Positions 1-9,905 of a stretch of 64,000 nt of DNA are shown here, one piece after another. The notes under the pieces were generated by a model. That model was not told the DNA's origin, searched no databases, and saw nothing but the letters and a program-made list of their open reading frames with translations. Position numbers and translations under genes: made by a program. Position 1 is the first letter of the stretch. Every line of letters starts with the position of its first letter. Source of the DNA: Dendrobium chrysotoxum. Its lineage: Eukaryota > Streptophyta > Magnoliopsida > Asparagales > Orchidaceae. The DNA lies in assembly GCA_019925795.1 (NCBI GenBank), contig CM034309.1, forward strand, positions 25,662,729 to 25,726,728, given 5' to 3'.

Positions 1-466
1 TCATGTGTTGAAAGAAGGATCCCTAGGAGCACAGCAGGCAGCGGCATCCACCATTTGCAGGATTTCAAGCTTGACAGAGGTGAAGAAACTGCTGGGGGAG
101 TTCGGGTGTGTTCCATTGCTACTGAAGTTGATGGAAGCCAAGACAAATGGAGCAAGAGAAGCTGCGGCTCAAGCTGTAGCAAATTTGATGAGTTACACGC
201 AGAACTGCAAGGAAGTAAAGAAGGGAGAGAAGAGCGTGCCAAATCTTGTTCAGCTACTTGATCCCAGTTCTGAAAACACGGCTAAGAAGTATGCGGTTTC
301 CTGCCTTCTCTATCTGTCATCAAGCAAGAAATGTAAGAAACTGATGTGCTCTTATGGCGCTATTGGATATCTCAAGAAGCTTTCGGAGATTGATGTGCCT
401 GGTGCGAAGAAGTTGCTGGAGAGATTAGGGAAAGGGAAGCTGAAGAGTTTTTTCAGAAGGAAATAG
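1..466 (+). CDS. Armadillo-repeat protein, 3' end (partial)
   Basis: The reading frame is open from the window edge to a TAG at 464-466, so the start lies upstream and about 154 C-terminal residues are visible. The translation is a string of helical armadillo units: repeated hydrophobic segments such as GCVPLLLKLM, AVANLMSYTQN, YAVSCLLYLSSSKKC and GAIGYLKKLSEID, ending in a basic tail (KLKSFFRRK). Plant ARM-only proteins of the Vac8/U-box-related group end in a similar way. ARM repeats form a superhelix that binds other proteins, so the likely role is a scaffold or adaptor; no catalytic motif is visible in this part. No U-box can be seen because the N-terminus is missing. The frame is intact and codon use looks normal, which supports a functional host gene. 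The exact subfamily is not resolvable here. Confidence 0.85.
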   Translation, partial: HVLKEGSLGAQQAAASTICRISSLTEVKKLLGEFGCVPLLLKLMEAKTNGAREAAAQAVANLMSYTQNCKEVKKGEKSVPNLVQLLDPSSENTAKKYAVSCLLYLSSSKKCKKLMCSYGAIGYLKKLSEIDVPGAKKLLERLGKGKLKSFFRRK

Positions 467-999
467 ATGCTGACAGTTCTCTTCTTACTATATATGCCAC
501 TGTAATGCTTTTGCTATAGCTCTGTATCACCTTTATGCTTCATTATCTCCATGAAGGCTCATCATGTTGTGATGTAACAATCTTCAATGCGTTTCTACTG
601 TAATATGTGACATACTAATTAGCTAAGCCGCAAAGTTAGTTGTCCTGATCATCCAAGCTTTCTGTCTTATCTCCAGTGCTTGTTATCAAGTTGTTTTTAT
701 ATGTTTTTGTTGCTTTATGAATTATTCTTCACATTCCAATCGGTTGAAGCAACGTTGAGTGCTTAATTACAACACGCATCTTATTATATAAACAAAGGTA
801 CAGTGCGACAATATAACTGCTTTGCATTCAGGTTTAGAAATCAATAATTTCAACTTTTGTCATTGGTCCCTTCCTTCTTTGATGTCGCTTTAAAATTAGA
901 AATGGCTTTTATATTATATTTGGTGATGAACTATAGCTGCTATTATTAAAATTATCTTTTATATTAAATAATAGATGTACGAAACATTCTTTGAAAATT
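467..999 (+). other. 3' UTR of the ARM gene and A/T-rich intergenic DNA
   Basis: T-rich sequence follows the ARM stop codon and probably holds its 3' UTR in the first 200-350 bases. No clear single polyadenylation signal can be chosen. I see no coding potential here. Confidence 0.5.
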
Positions 1000-2331
1000 T
1001 GGGGGCAAAGTTACAAGTGTAAGAGAACTGTGTAAAACAAAAAGGGGCCTACTAAAAAATAAAGAGGAATTCCTGAAGATATAAAAACAGCCTGAAACAG
1101 AAACCAGATGCAAAAAGAATGACAGAAGCAGCTTGGCCTTGACTCAGGAAATGTAGTGAAATAATCAACATTTACATAGGCAGAAGCTCTCTTGATTGCC
1201 CGAAGACCATCCAAGGGGAGGGTCTAAGGTGGGAATTCATCATCGTCCAAGGCCCAAAATTGCCAAACGTGCCAGACCATAGGTAGGTAGCACGAAAATC
1301 ATCATAGATACAAAAGCGTCGAGGCAATCCAGATAAACGTGATCGAATCAAACCTCCAGAAAAACAAATTTAAAAAACAAAAACTGATTGGTTCCCACAG
1401 GGAACAACCTAGGAGCAACGAAGAAATTGGGAGAGGCTGCCAAAGATGGCAGGGAACCCCCAAGATCACCTGGTCTGATCATAATTTCAGCAGTTCCTTC
1501 AACAATTCCCCGCATCTCCATTTTGATATCTTTAGTCTAACCACTCTAGCAATCTTGTTACAATGGGTCACCGTAAACATAGCAGACGAGCTAAACTTCC
1601 TATTATTCCGTTATGTCCAAAGATGGTAGATAATGCCATTAAGAATAAGTAAAAGACCATGTTTGAATTTAAGTAAATCCTCAATGAATTTAAAAGCTTC
1701 AGAAACATTGGGCCTTAAAAAGAAATTCTGGAAAGCAGGAAGTAAATGCAGTATCACCGAGACTGAGTATTTGCATTCAAAGAACATGTGAGATAAGAGT
1801 TTCATTACTACTACGACAGAGGCTACAAGCAACATCCTGCACATGAATGTTCCTTCTAAAAAGCTCATCAACAATTTTTAAGCCTCCCCTTAAAGTCATC
1901 CAAGAGAAAACAAAAAATCAAAGAGAGCATTTCTTATGCCAAACCATGGGGTGCCAATCATAGGTAGTGTCATCCACCAAAAATTCAGAGTAGAATCTTT
2001 TATAAGAGACATTATCGTTATTATCTCAAATTAAATGGTTGGGCTTTGTCTAAGAGATGGGAATGACAGAGATAATATCTCTAATATGTGGACTTATAAA
2101 ATCAAGAATAGCCCAAATGTTATTAACAATCCAACCTGCCAGGATGTCGGTGGCTAAATAGAAATTTAGCAACGAATGATCAGGGAATGTATTGGAGAAC
2201 AGGTCTCCCAAGCACCAGTGAACCCAAATTAGAACAGTAGGGCTATTCTCCCTGATCTGAAATTTAAATGTTGTTGATATTGCTTCAATACTTAGATATT
2301 GAGTTTGTACTTCCACTTCTACCACAAACAT
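1000..2331 (-). mobile_element. LINE (L1-type) ORF2 3' fragment with RT zinc-binding domain
   Basis: On the minus strand, disjointed frames read as the end of a plant LINE ORF2. Near 1760-1870 there is a zf-RVT-like segment (CSLCRSSNET, then HMFFECKYS), which is the cysteine/histidine signature found downstream of the RT core in plant LINEs. Upstream of it (2050-2331, minus) lies the linker region. The frames are broken by stops and shifts, so this is a dead copy. Its 3' end is near 1000, where the complement reads TTTGCCCCCAAATTTTC, similar to other plant LINE 3' ends. No target duplication was identified. Confidence 0.7.
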
Positions 2332-2484
2332 GATGCATGAAAATAATTTCCTTTATTTCAATTCAAGAGCAGTTGTTAATTGTCCATGCTTGTCTTATTT
2401 ATAATGTTTTCTCTCTATTTAGTATGCTATTGAGTTTGTGCAACTAGCACTATCATCCACTATGATATGATTTGAATCAACTAT

Positions 2485-2614
2485 TATTTTTTTTTGGGGG
2501 ATATTTTGGTCAATTAAGGTAAACTTACACACGCATTATATACGTAAGACTTGAACTCAAGACTTTTTGATTGATAGCCAAAGCTCTCAACCAACATACC
2601 AAGATGAGTTGTGC
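2485..2614 (-). mobile_element. tRNA-derived SINE, about 130 bp, flanked by 10-bp target duplications
   Basis: The element is bounded by perfect AATCAACTAT copies at 2475-2484 and 2615-2624. On the minus strand it has an RNA polymerase III A-box-like TGGTTGAGAGC, about 30 bp later a B-box-like GAGTTCAAGTC, and a terminal A-run (the T-run near 2487-2496 on the plus strand). Promoter boxes at the 5' end, a poly-A tail and a direct duplication together are the hallmarks of a SINE moved by LINE machinery. Confidence 0.75.
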
Positions 2615-2624
2615 AATCAACTAT

Positions 2625-2910
2625 GTTCACGATCATGATCAATGACTAGTCCTGACCACCTTTCAAATCACCGTTTATAGGCCCTATTTTTCTTGCAGCT
2701 GATGTTTTGAAGTTCAGAATGGATACTGAACTAGAAGAAGTAAAAGTTCATTGATCAATGTTCAATAGAGATTTAAATATGAGTTGAACTGAGATGACAT
2801 AATAAACTTTAAATAATTATTTAAATGATGAAAAAAAATAATGCAAAAACATGAAAAAAAAAATTCATCAAATATAAAACATCAGCATAAATAATTTATA
2901 TATTTTAGAT
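2625..2910. other. A/T-rich intergenic stretch
   Basis: About 290 bases between the SINE and the first Tourist-like MITE. I see no coding potential or repeat structure. Confidence 0.5.
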
Positions 2911-2913
2911 TTA

Positions 2914-3031
2914 GGGTTCGCTTGGGACAGCTTTTTTACTGCTTCTCAATAACTTTTTAGTACAAAAATTTTATTTTTTGTACTAAAAAGCTGCTTTAAG
3001 AAGCAGTAAGAAAGCCGTCCCAAATGAAATC
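2914..3031. mobile_element. Tourist-like MITE, copy 1, with TTA duplications
   Basis: A foldback unit of 118 bp. The left end GGGTTCGCTTGGGACAGC pairs with the right end around GCCGTCCCAAATGAAATC, and the inner arms (pairing near AAGCAG and CTGCTT) extend the hairpin. TTA lies immediately outside both ends (2911-2913 and 3032-3034), as expected for the PIF/Harbinger Tourist type. At least four further copies occur in this window. Confidence 0.8.
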
Positions 3032-3327
3032 TTAAACATCTAATTTAAACAATTAAACATATAATTTCAATACCATCAACTTTATATATTATAAATTACA
3101 AATAAAAATTTTACTTTATTATTATTTTTTTTTTTTGGAATTTAATCGCCATGACCAACTTCATTGGTAATATGATGCTACGTTTGGTGTATACATGAAG
3201 GTTAAAAAATGAATTGCTAGCATTCAAAAACAACTAACAACCAAAAAAGCACGAAACTGTATTTGTATTTAAAATCTAAAGCTTAAGTTGATAAAAAAAC
3301 GGGTCTCTCATTTGATTACAGAGGGAA

Positions 3328-3462
3328 TGCATCTCTTTTGAAACGACTTTCTTATTCCTAATACAAATATTTTTTAAAAGTAATAAAAAATTAGTGACCA
3401 AATAGAAATTATAGTAATGATTCAAAAAATAAAATAATAAGAAAACTATCTCAAATAAAATC
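3328..3462. mobile_element. Tourist-like MITE, diverged copy
   Basis: The left part CTTTTGAAACGACTTTCTTATT and the right part AAGAAAACTATCTCAAATAAAATC keep the order and inverted relation of the family termini, with many substitutions. TTA follows the right end. It is older than the other copies. Confidence 0.5.
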
Positions 3463-3589
3463 TTAGAAATAACAACGTTGCACCAATCAGATATCATATC
3501 ATTGATGCACTAACAGCCACTACACAGAAATTTTAGACAAAAAAAAAACAGGAGTACAGGGTCTGCATTGAATCTTATGTGTAATACTC

Positions 3590-3998
3590 CACCAAAATTG
3601 TATATATCATCGGCCCAACAAAATAGCTCCAAAAGATAATATAATCAATACTTCATCCAGAAAATTTTGATCCAAAATTCTCCAAAAGTTATCAGTGGCC
3701 ATCTAATGAACTCCAACAAAAATGACATTAGCAATGTAAATCGTTGTGACAAAATGTTCAACCGCAAACTAGACATCAAACTCACTATTAGCCAGCCATA
3801 AATATAGCATAAAGGCTAAACCTGTGAGTAGACAATTTCCGGTAAACAGAAATTGCAGCAAGAAGGAGAAAGCCCAGCAACCCAAAACCATCCATAGCCA
3901 TTCCAGACCCAACAGCATATAACATAGTAGCAAACAAAGATGGCAATAATACCAAAAAAACCATCCAGCCACCAAAACTGCATTAAGTCATATGAACC
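3590..3998 (-). mobile_element. Probable LINE-derived 3' tail
   Basis: The complement resembles, in composition and phrasing (runs of tryptophan, leucine and cysteine-coding triplets, CCCAAAGCC-like pieces on the plus strand), the 3' tail of the ORF1-only LINE at 45624-47368. It has no domain of its own. The assignment is tentative. Confidence 0.3.
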
Positions 3999-4007
3999 CT
4001 CAAGTGA

Positions 4008-4183
4008 GAGAAATTATTCTGTGCAGACACCGGACTGTATGGAGGCAAATCAGAACGCGTCATGTCACCCGATATACAGTGGTACATAGCCGCAGTACAC
4101 AACCACGGTACACAGTAAAAAATGACGTGACGCGTTCTGATTCACCTCCGGACGACGTTCTTATCTGCACAGAATAAATTTTT
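4008..4183. mobile_element. Mutator-like MITE with 9-bp target duplication
   Basis: A 176-bp unit whose left end GAGAAATTATTCTGTGCAG is complementary to the right end CTGCACAGAATAAATTTTT. Perfect CTCAAGTGA copies flank it at 3999-4007 and 4184-4192. Nine-base duplications are typical of Mutator superfamily transposition. Inside are GC-rich inverted pieces around GAACGCGTCA and TGACGCGTTC. Relatives lie at 38691-38841 and 63498-63641. Confidence 0.8.
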
Positions 4184-4192
4184 CTCAAGTGA

Positions 4193-4945
4193 AACATAGA
4201 CCATGAATGATAGCTAATAGCAGAGTTAAGACTCCACCTTTTACTTTTTAAATGGATAGCGAAGTGTACTATAGAGATTAAAATGTCGTTAGAAGACTGA
4301 TTTTGGCTAAAATTTTGTTATTTCTCTCAAGGTAAGGGTAACGTGTCGTGAAATGTGTAGCAAGTAAGAGAAATTTAGATGCAATGTTACAGTTAAATGA
4401 AGTATTGCCCAAATGAAAAAAATTTCTATGTTGCACACAGCATTTGAAGAATAAATGAGTTGAAGTTTCACTGCTAGCTCTACGAGAAATGCAAGCTTGG
4501 TCCTCAAAATTCCCTCTGAAAGCCACAATGTCCTTAGTTTTAAACCTATTAATAAGGATTTTTAAGGCAAACATAGCATATTTTATGGCATAGCCTTTGA
4601 ACTAAACTAAATTTCTCCAACATACTAGTAAAGTATCTTTTGGGACGGCTTTTTTCATGCTTCTTAGCACGAAAGCAAAAAAGTGACTTCACGTGAGAAA
4701 ATCGGCTTCCCCAACCTGCTGCAAGTTGGGCTATTGGAGGTAATACCAATCTTAAGAACGTGATGCAGACATGTTTGATAACTTGGATTGGAGGATTGGG
4801 AGAAACATTGGTTATCATTTTGAATGAAAGTGCTAACTTTGGTAAACCAGTCGGCCACATTTATCCCAAAAAACTCAATGAGAGATTTTCCTTCGAGCCA
4901 AGGATCAAGATAAATTGCTAAAATAAGGAATGATAACACATCAAA
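4193..4945 (-). mobile_element. LINE ORF2 fragment with zf-RVT region, carrying a MITE scrap
   Basis: Minus-strand frames read DPWLEGKSLIEFFG near 4850-4900, the typical plant LINE segment ahead of the zinc-binding domain. Later, near 4430-4500, come QACISRRASSETSTHLFFKC and adjoining residues, a zf-RVT signature with one Cys lost. Around 4636-4665 the plus strand has TTTTGGGACGGCTTTTTT, the left terminus of the Tourist-like MITE family, sitting where the LINE frame breaks. The copy is dead. Confidence 0.65.
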
Positions 4946-5620
4946 AAATCGCTTTGATCGGGCATAAATCTCAAGACATTTGAATTAAAATTTCCAAAAT
5001 TAAATTCAGGATCATCCGAACTCTGATTTTAGCAAACATATAGTTGAACTGAAAATCTCGATGAGACGAACCCAATAACAAAAATGATCTAATCCAAGCT
5101 AGAATAAGCCCAAATTAGGGGATAAAAGCATAATTATAAAATTTAGGACAAATGGGTGGGTTCAGGTCAAACATATTAAGTGGGTCAATTTCAAGTTTGA
5201 CCCCCATCAACTAAATTTCCCAGACTTATCAATATCATTTTCTCTTGCAAACATAATGTATCAAAACCCTTTCATCAATTAGAGAATTATCAATTTAGGA
5301 ATTGAGAGAAATTATCAACTCAAATGATGGACAAGTAAACAATTTATTAAAATGTGTAATAGAAATGAATCTATTGGCTAAATTAAGCTGCCAACGGGTT
5401 GATTTTTTTTTTTTTAGTTTTATTACAGGCCAATTTTTGAAGCAGTTCAAAATCTGACTGATTAATTTAATCTAATTTTTAAAATTATATATATAAAAAT
5501 CAGTTTCAGTACTTCCAAAATACCATTCGTTGATAATAAGAACATTCCATACCTTTAATACATTTTAAGGAAAAAAAACATAAGGAGCACTATAGAATTG
5601 ATTTGTATCTACAACTTCTT
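4946..5620. other. A/T-rich intergenic region
   Basis: About 675 bases with no open frame of interest and no recognised repeat. Confidence 0.5.
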
Positions 5621-5623
5621 TTA

Positions 5624-5743
5624 GGCTTCGTTTGGCACGGCTTTTTTGATGTTTCTTAAAATAACTTTTTAGTATAAAAATTTTAATTTTTAAACTAAAA
5701 AGTTATTTTAAAAAGCAATAAAAAAGCCTACCCAAATGAAACC
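5624..5743. mobile_element. Tourist-like MITE, copy 2
   Basis: This is a near-perfect hairpin: GGCTTCGTTTGGCACGGC at the left and GCCTACCCAAATGAAACC at the right, with long complementary inner arms around AACTTTTTAGTA and ACTAAAAAGTT. TTA (5621-5623) and TCA (5744-5746) flank it, consistent with a TTA duplication carrying one change. Confidence 0.8.
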
Positions 5744-5746
5744 TCA

Positions 5747-6478
5747 ATCTCTCTTTCCCTCCACATTGCATTTGACGAATGAAAAAAAAAATAGTCAATT
5801 GTTGAAAAAATATTATGTGCGGAATTCTGAAGGTGTTCTACTCCAATGAAGTGCGGAACATATTTTTTTTTTCTCTTTTATACACGAGATGTATATAAAA
5901 AAGAAAAAATTCTCATATCTTCCCGTGATAAAAGTCTACGCGAAAAGCTACATCCAAATTTAGCACCTAATAACTTCTCCGATTGTTGCCATTTGCCTTA
6001 GAACGAATAGATTTAGCTGCCTGTAGATGACAGTGACCTGTTCCGCTGTAATGAAGGAACTGCAGGAGATCAAATGATGGCTCTAAAGAATCCTCGCTAC
6101 AGTGCATCATTGCTTGAACGGACTACCAAAGGTCGAAGAAGCCGCTGGCGCCACATTGGTGATTTCCCACGTCATCATTGCTACAGTATATATATTTTGA
6201 TAACTAGTATTATGACTAATCTAAATTTATTTTTTGTTTTTTGTTTTTTAAAAATTAGGGGCAATGAATGCCCAATTTTATTCACCAATAAAAATAATTA
6301 CAGTGATCGACAACATATTACAACTCAAGATGTATATGAACCAAAATGAGCTTTAACCAAAAAAAAAAAAAAAAAGAGGCAAAGCTTAAATCAAAACAAA
6401 GAAATTTAAGAAAAACTCCTAAAAAAAAAACATAGAATGCGCAAAAATTATAAAATGCAACATTCATCAACATTCATC
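5747..6478. other. Intergenic DNA, possibly ending in a short LINE 3' scrap
   Basis: No gene is visible. At 6255-6310 the plus strand reads GGGGCAATGAATGCCCAA followed by an A/T-rich tail, resembling the complemented 3' ends of LINEs elsewhere in the window, so a short minus-strand LINE scrap is possible. A poly-A run lies at 6360-6375. Confidence 0.35.
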
Positions 6479-7073
6479 TGATAGAATATTCTATGAGTTT
6501 AGTGTTAGTTTTGTATGGAATCTGATTGTGTCCAATAATGGGGTTGTATTGTTGCCTTGGACCTTAATTTTATTGATTAAGCTTGTCATAGGGGTTGCAG
6601 GGGGTTCTCCCCTGCTTGGGTTTGGGTGTTTTGCACCTTAAAATTTTTTTTTTGTACAACTATACAACGCTACAGTTTTATTTACCAGAGTGTTGTGGTG
6701 CTATCAAACAAACTGAAGTAAAAAGTGGAGCACCGTGACACTCCAAAGCTGGTGTCACACTGCTAAAAGACAGGTTGACAGTTTTTATTTCTTGTTTTTC
6801 ATGAAGGGTTGTGTCTCTTCTTAATTTTATTATTTCTCTTTGTTAGTTCATGAGAGAGAATGGTGCAAGAGTGAAGAGAGATAAGGAGAGACTCAGAGAG
6901 AAAAGATATTTGTACTATTTTCTCAAAATTTTATTGTAAATTTCTTGATGTGATGTGACTCCATGGTTTTTCTCCTGATTTCGAGATTTTTCATGTCAAA
7001 TCATGGTGTTCTTTCTTTTCGCTACCTATTCTCTTTCTTATTTGTGCTTGCTGCTTGGTTTATTTCCACAACA
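6479..7073 (+). repeat. copia-1 5' LTR
   Basis: Starts TGATAGAATATT and ends CCACAACA just before the primer site. It aligns along its length with 15362-15912 plus 18125-18250, sharing landmarks such as TTTTGTATGGAATC, the GAGAGA-rich stretch and the T-rich 3' part. The 3' copy has about 100 extra bases from an internal duplication around AGATAGAGAGTGGAG. Confidence 0.8.
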
Positions 7074-7075
7074 AC

Positions 7076-7087
7076 TAGTATCAGAGC
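7076..7087 (+). other. copia-1 primer-binding site
   Basis: TAGTATCAGAGC lies two bases after the LTR end. It is one change away from the plant copia primer site TGGTATCAGAGC, which pairs with the initiator methionine tRNA. Confidence 0.8.
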
Positions 7088-7113
7088 CATGCTCTTCAAT
7101 TAGAGTGGGAATA

Positions 7114-8298
7114 ATGACTAACAAAATAAGATACAAAATTGAGAAATTCAATGGTTCGAACTTTGCATTCTAGAAGAATGCAAAATGAAGATTTTCTATA
7201 CTAGAAGAAGTTGTATTTATTGTTGGATGGAATCACCAAGAAGATAAATTTAATGACTACGTAGGAGTTGAAGATTCTTGACTGAAAAATCCTAGGTTTA
7301 ATTTGACTTTTTCTCATCTATTGCTTTCAACATTATAAATAAGAAGACTACAATTGATCTCATGGCTACATTGACTAAGATGTATGAGAAGTTATCGACC
7401 TCAAACAAAGTACTCTTAATGAATAAATTATTAAGTATGAAGTTGTTAGACAACACTTCAATGGCAGAACACCCGAATAATTTGAACACTATGATGAGTC
7501 AGTTGTGTTAAGTTGACATTAAGTTTGATGATGAGGTGAGAGCATTGTTGTTATTATCTTCATTGCTAGATAGTTGGGATGTGATTATTACTGTTGTGAC
7601 TAATTCTTCAGGAAGTTCAAAGTTGCATTTTGAGGATATTGTGGGGCTAGTGCTGAATGAAGAGGATCGCATGAAGGTAAATAATAAATCTTCATATTTT
7701 GTTATGAATGCTGAAGCCAGATGAAGGAATTTGGATAAAAATCTAAGTAGAGAAAGATCTAAATCAAGGATAGGAAAATCTACTTCATATAGAGTGAAAG
7801 TTGTGTGCTGGAACTATAGAAAGAATGGTCAATTGAAGAAGGATTGTACTGTTCCAAAGAAGGCTAGTGGTAAAGGTTAAGATGAAAATCACAATACAAA
7901 TGTATCTACAAAAGTGTTTTAGAGAAATTGTCTAATTTTGTCTGTAGATAATTATGAATTTTAAGTTATAGATTCAGGTGTTTCAATTCATGCAAGTCTT
8001 AACAAGGAAGCGCTCAAAAACTAAATATGATCTAAGCAAAGTGTATTTAGGAGACAACAAGCTCTGCAGGATTATAGGATAGAGAGATGTTGAAATTAGT
8101 ATGCTAAATGGGTCAACTTGGGGACTCAAGGATGTTAGGAATGTTGCTTATTTGAAAAGGAATTTAGTTTCAGTGGGTTATCTTGCAAACTCAGGTCGTG
8201 TGACATCATTCACAGGAGATGCATGAAATGTAACAAAAAGTGGCTATGATTATAACTCATGACAGCAATGAAGGCATCATATATATTATATACAAAAG
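7114..8298 (+). pseudogene. copia-1 gag and protease relic
   Basis: The frame opens at ATG 7114 (MTNKIRYKIEKFNGSNF), the usual start of a Tnt1/Tork-like gag. Around 7330-7730 is the UBN2-type capsid region. Near 7806-7847 is a zinc knuckle, CWNYRKNGQLKKDC, in which the second Cys and the His of the CCHC pattern are replaced by Tyr and Gln. The protease region follows (VIDSGVSIHASLN, a decayed D-S-G active-site segment), then the block before integrase (RNLVSVGYLANSGR). Several stops and shifts make it non-functional. It ends where the giant solo LTR is inserted, with the AAAAG duplication at 8294-8298. Confidence 0.8.
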
Positions 8299-8828
8299 TG
8301 TTGACCTTGGTTTTCTCTCATGCCTGGTCAAAAGAGTTGACTTGGTCAAATTGACCAAGCCAGGGTTCAATGGGTCAAACTGAGTCTGCTGAGCCCAGAC
8401 CCAGGCCCTGGGTCAACCTGGTTGACCAAGTCAACTAGGGTTGACCCAAGATGACCCATATCCTTCTCCCTTGGCCCCAAACTCAGTGGGTCAGGTTTGA
8501 CCCATTGGGCCCAGGTCTTGGTCCTGGTTGACCAGGTCAACCCAGATTGACCCAATAGGCCTTAATGGGCCTAAATCAGACCCTAGCCTACTCAAGCTCA
8601 TTCTTAGGGTCCACCCAAGCTTCCCTTGACCCTAATTGACTAGGTTGACCAAGTCAACCTTTGACTTGGTCAACCCAAGTCTTAATGAGTCCATATGACC
8701 CATTAAGGACCATTTAAACCCATTTAAAAGCCCTAAATACTTTCCTAATGATCCCTAACTCAAACCACGGCTTAATCAACTTAATTTCCCTCCTATTTGA
8801 CTCCCCTTTGGATCATAGGGATTAGAGA

Positions 8829-8836
8829 TATAAATA
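8829..8836 (+). promoter_or_regulatory. TATA box of giant LTR A
   Basis: TATAAATA followed by GGGTTTTTAGGGTT lies 530 bases into the LTR. Copy B has TATAAATAGGGTATTAGGGTT at the same relative place (26211). Conservation in both copies supports it as the LTR core promoter. Confidence 0.65.
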
Positions 8837-9649
8837 GGGTTTTTAGGGTTGGCTTAGGGATCTTTTTGCTCTTGCTCTCTCTCAAAACCTCCTTAGGTCC
8901 TGAGATTTGGTGAGAGTGCTCCCACAATCTCCCTTCACCTTTTCCCACTCAAACCCGATGGTAAAGCTCGCCGGCGGCGAGATCTCCGGCGAATCGAAGC
9001 CATTAACGTTCCAAGGAAGATTTCGTCCAATCCAAAGCCTGTTTGACCGCGGTTTCTTCAAGGGAAAGTTACGAGGACAATCTACAAGCTCAACCGTACC
9101 AAAATCCCGAAGATCCAACGGTATAATCCCTTGTAAACCCTTAATCTAGGTCAAAACACTTAGAGTTAATTAGATTTTCACTTAGTGCTTCTTAAGCCAA
9201 GTGAAATATCCCATATGAATGCTCTTCATGTCCTCTATATGTGTTTAAAATTCCGTGGCATTCTATAGAGTTGTTTGCAAGAATGAAGCGAAAGATGGTT
9301 CTAGGGTTTCGGTTTACGTAACGTATGCGTTACGTGTGATCTAAGCCGTTGAACTCACGATCAACGGCTTGGATTTCGCCCTTCCGTGACTTCTGTCCGA
9401 CCGCGGAAACGATCCCGTGATCACTGCTTTCGTCCAACTAGATCTCAGCCGTTGCTTCGAAACCACGTCGAATCCGACGGTCGCCAGCCTCAGCTGACGT
9501 GGCTAAGTGAGACCGCGGGACGCGGTCTTGATTGCGGCAATCATTGCTGGCGGTGCAATCATCGTGCCGCCAGGCAATGATTGCCCCAGAACCGCGGATC
9601 CAATGGGAGTCCGCCACGTGGCGCACCGAGAGCCGCCGCCGCCGAGTTT

Positions 9650-9905
9650 TTTTTATTTATATAATTAATTAAAAAAAACTATTTTTAAATACCTTTTTTT
9701 AAATCATAAAAATTATATTTTAAAATTTGTTATAATTAATATTATTATAATATTAATATTATTATTATTATTATTATTTTAATATTATTATGATTATTAT
9801 TATATTAATATTTATATTATTATAATATTATTTATTACTATTAATATTATTATTATTTTAATAATATCATTATTATGTTAATATTTATATTATTATAATA
9901 TTATT
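9650..9905. repeat. A/T-only low-complexity tract in giant LTR A
   Basis: ATT/AAT-rich sequence with an imperfect repeat of about 90 bases (AATATTTATATTATTATAATATTATTT occurs twice in similar form). It is the short counterpart of the expanded tract at 27180-28080. Confidence 0.7.

Noticed and set aside
2485..2614. Functional tRNA gene on the minus strand
   Set aside because: Box motifs are imperfect, no cloverleaf can be drawn, and the A-tail with target duplications marks a SINE.
3992..4177. Small frame through the Mutator-like MITE
   Set aside because: Falls entirely within the foldback element; no domain.
8907..9149. Open frame inside giant LTR A (80 residues)
   Set aside because: Not kept as protein in copy B and has no domain; best read as untranslated LTR sequence.
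9386..9580. Arg-rich frame in the GC-rich LTR block
   Set aside because: Composition effect of the palindrome-rich region; overlapping frames on both strands are equally open.
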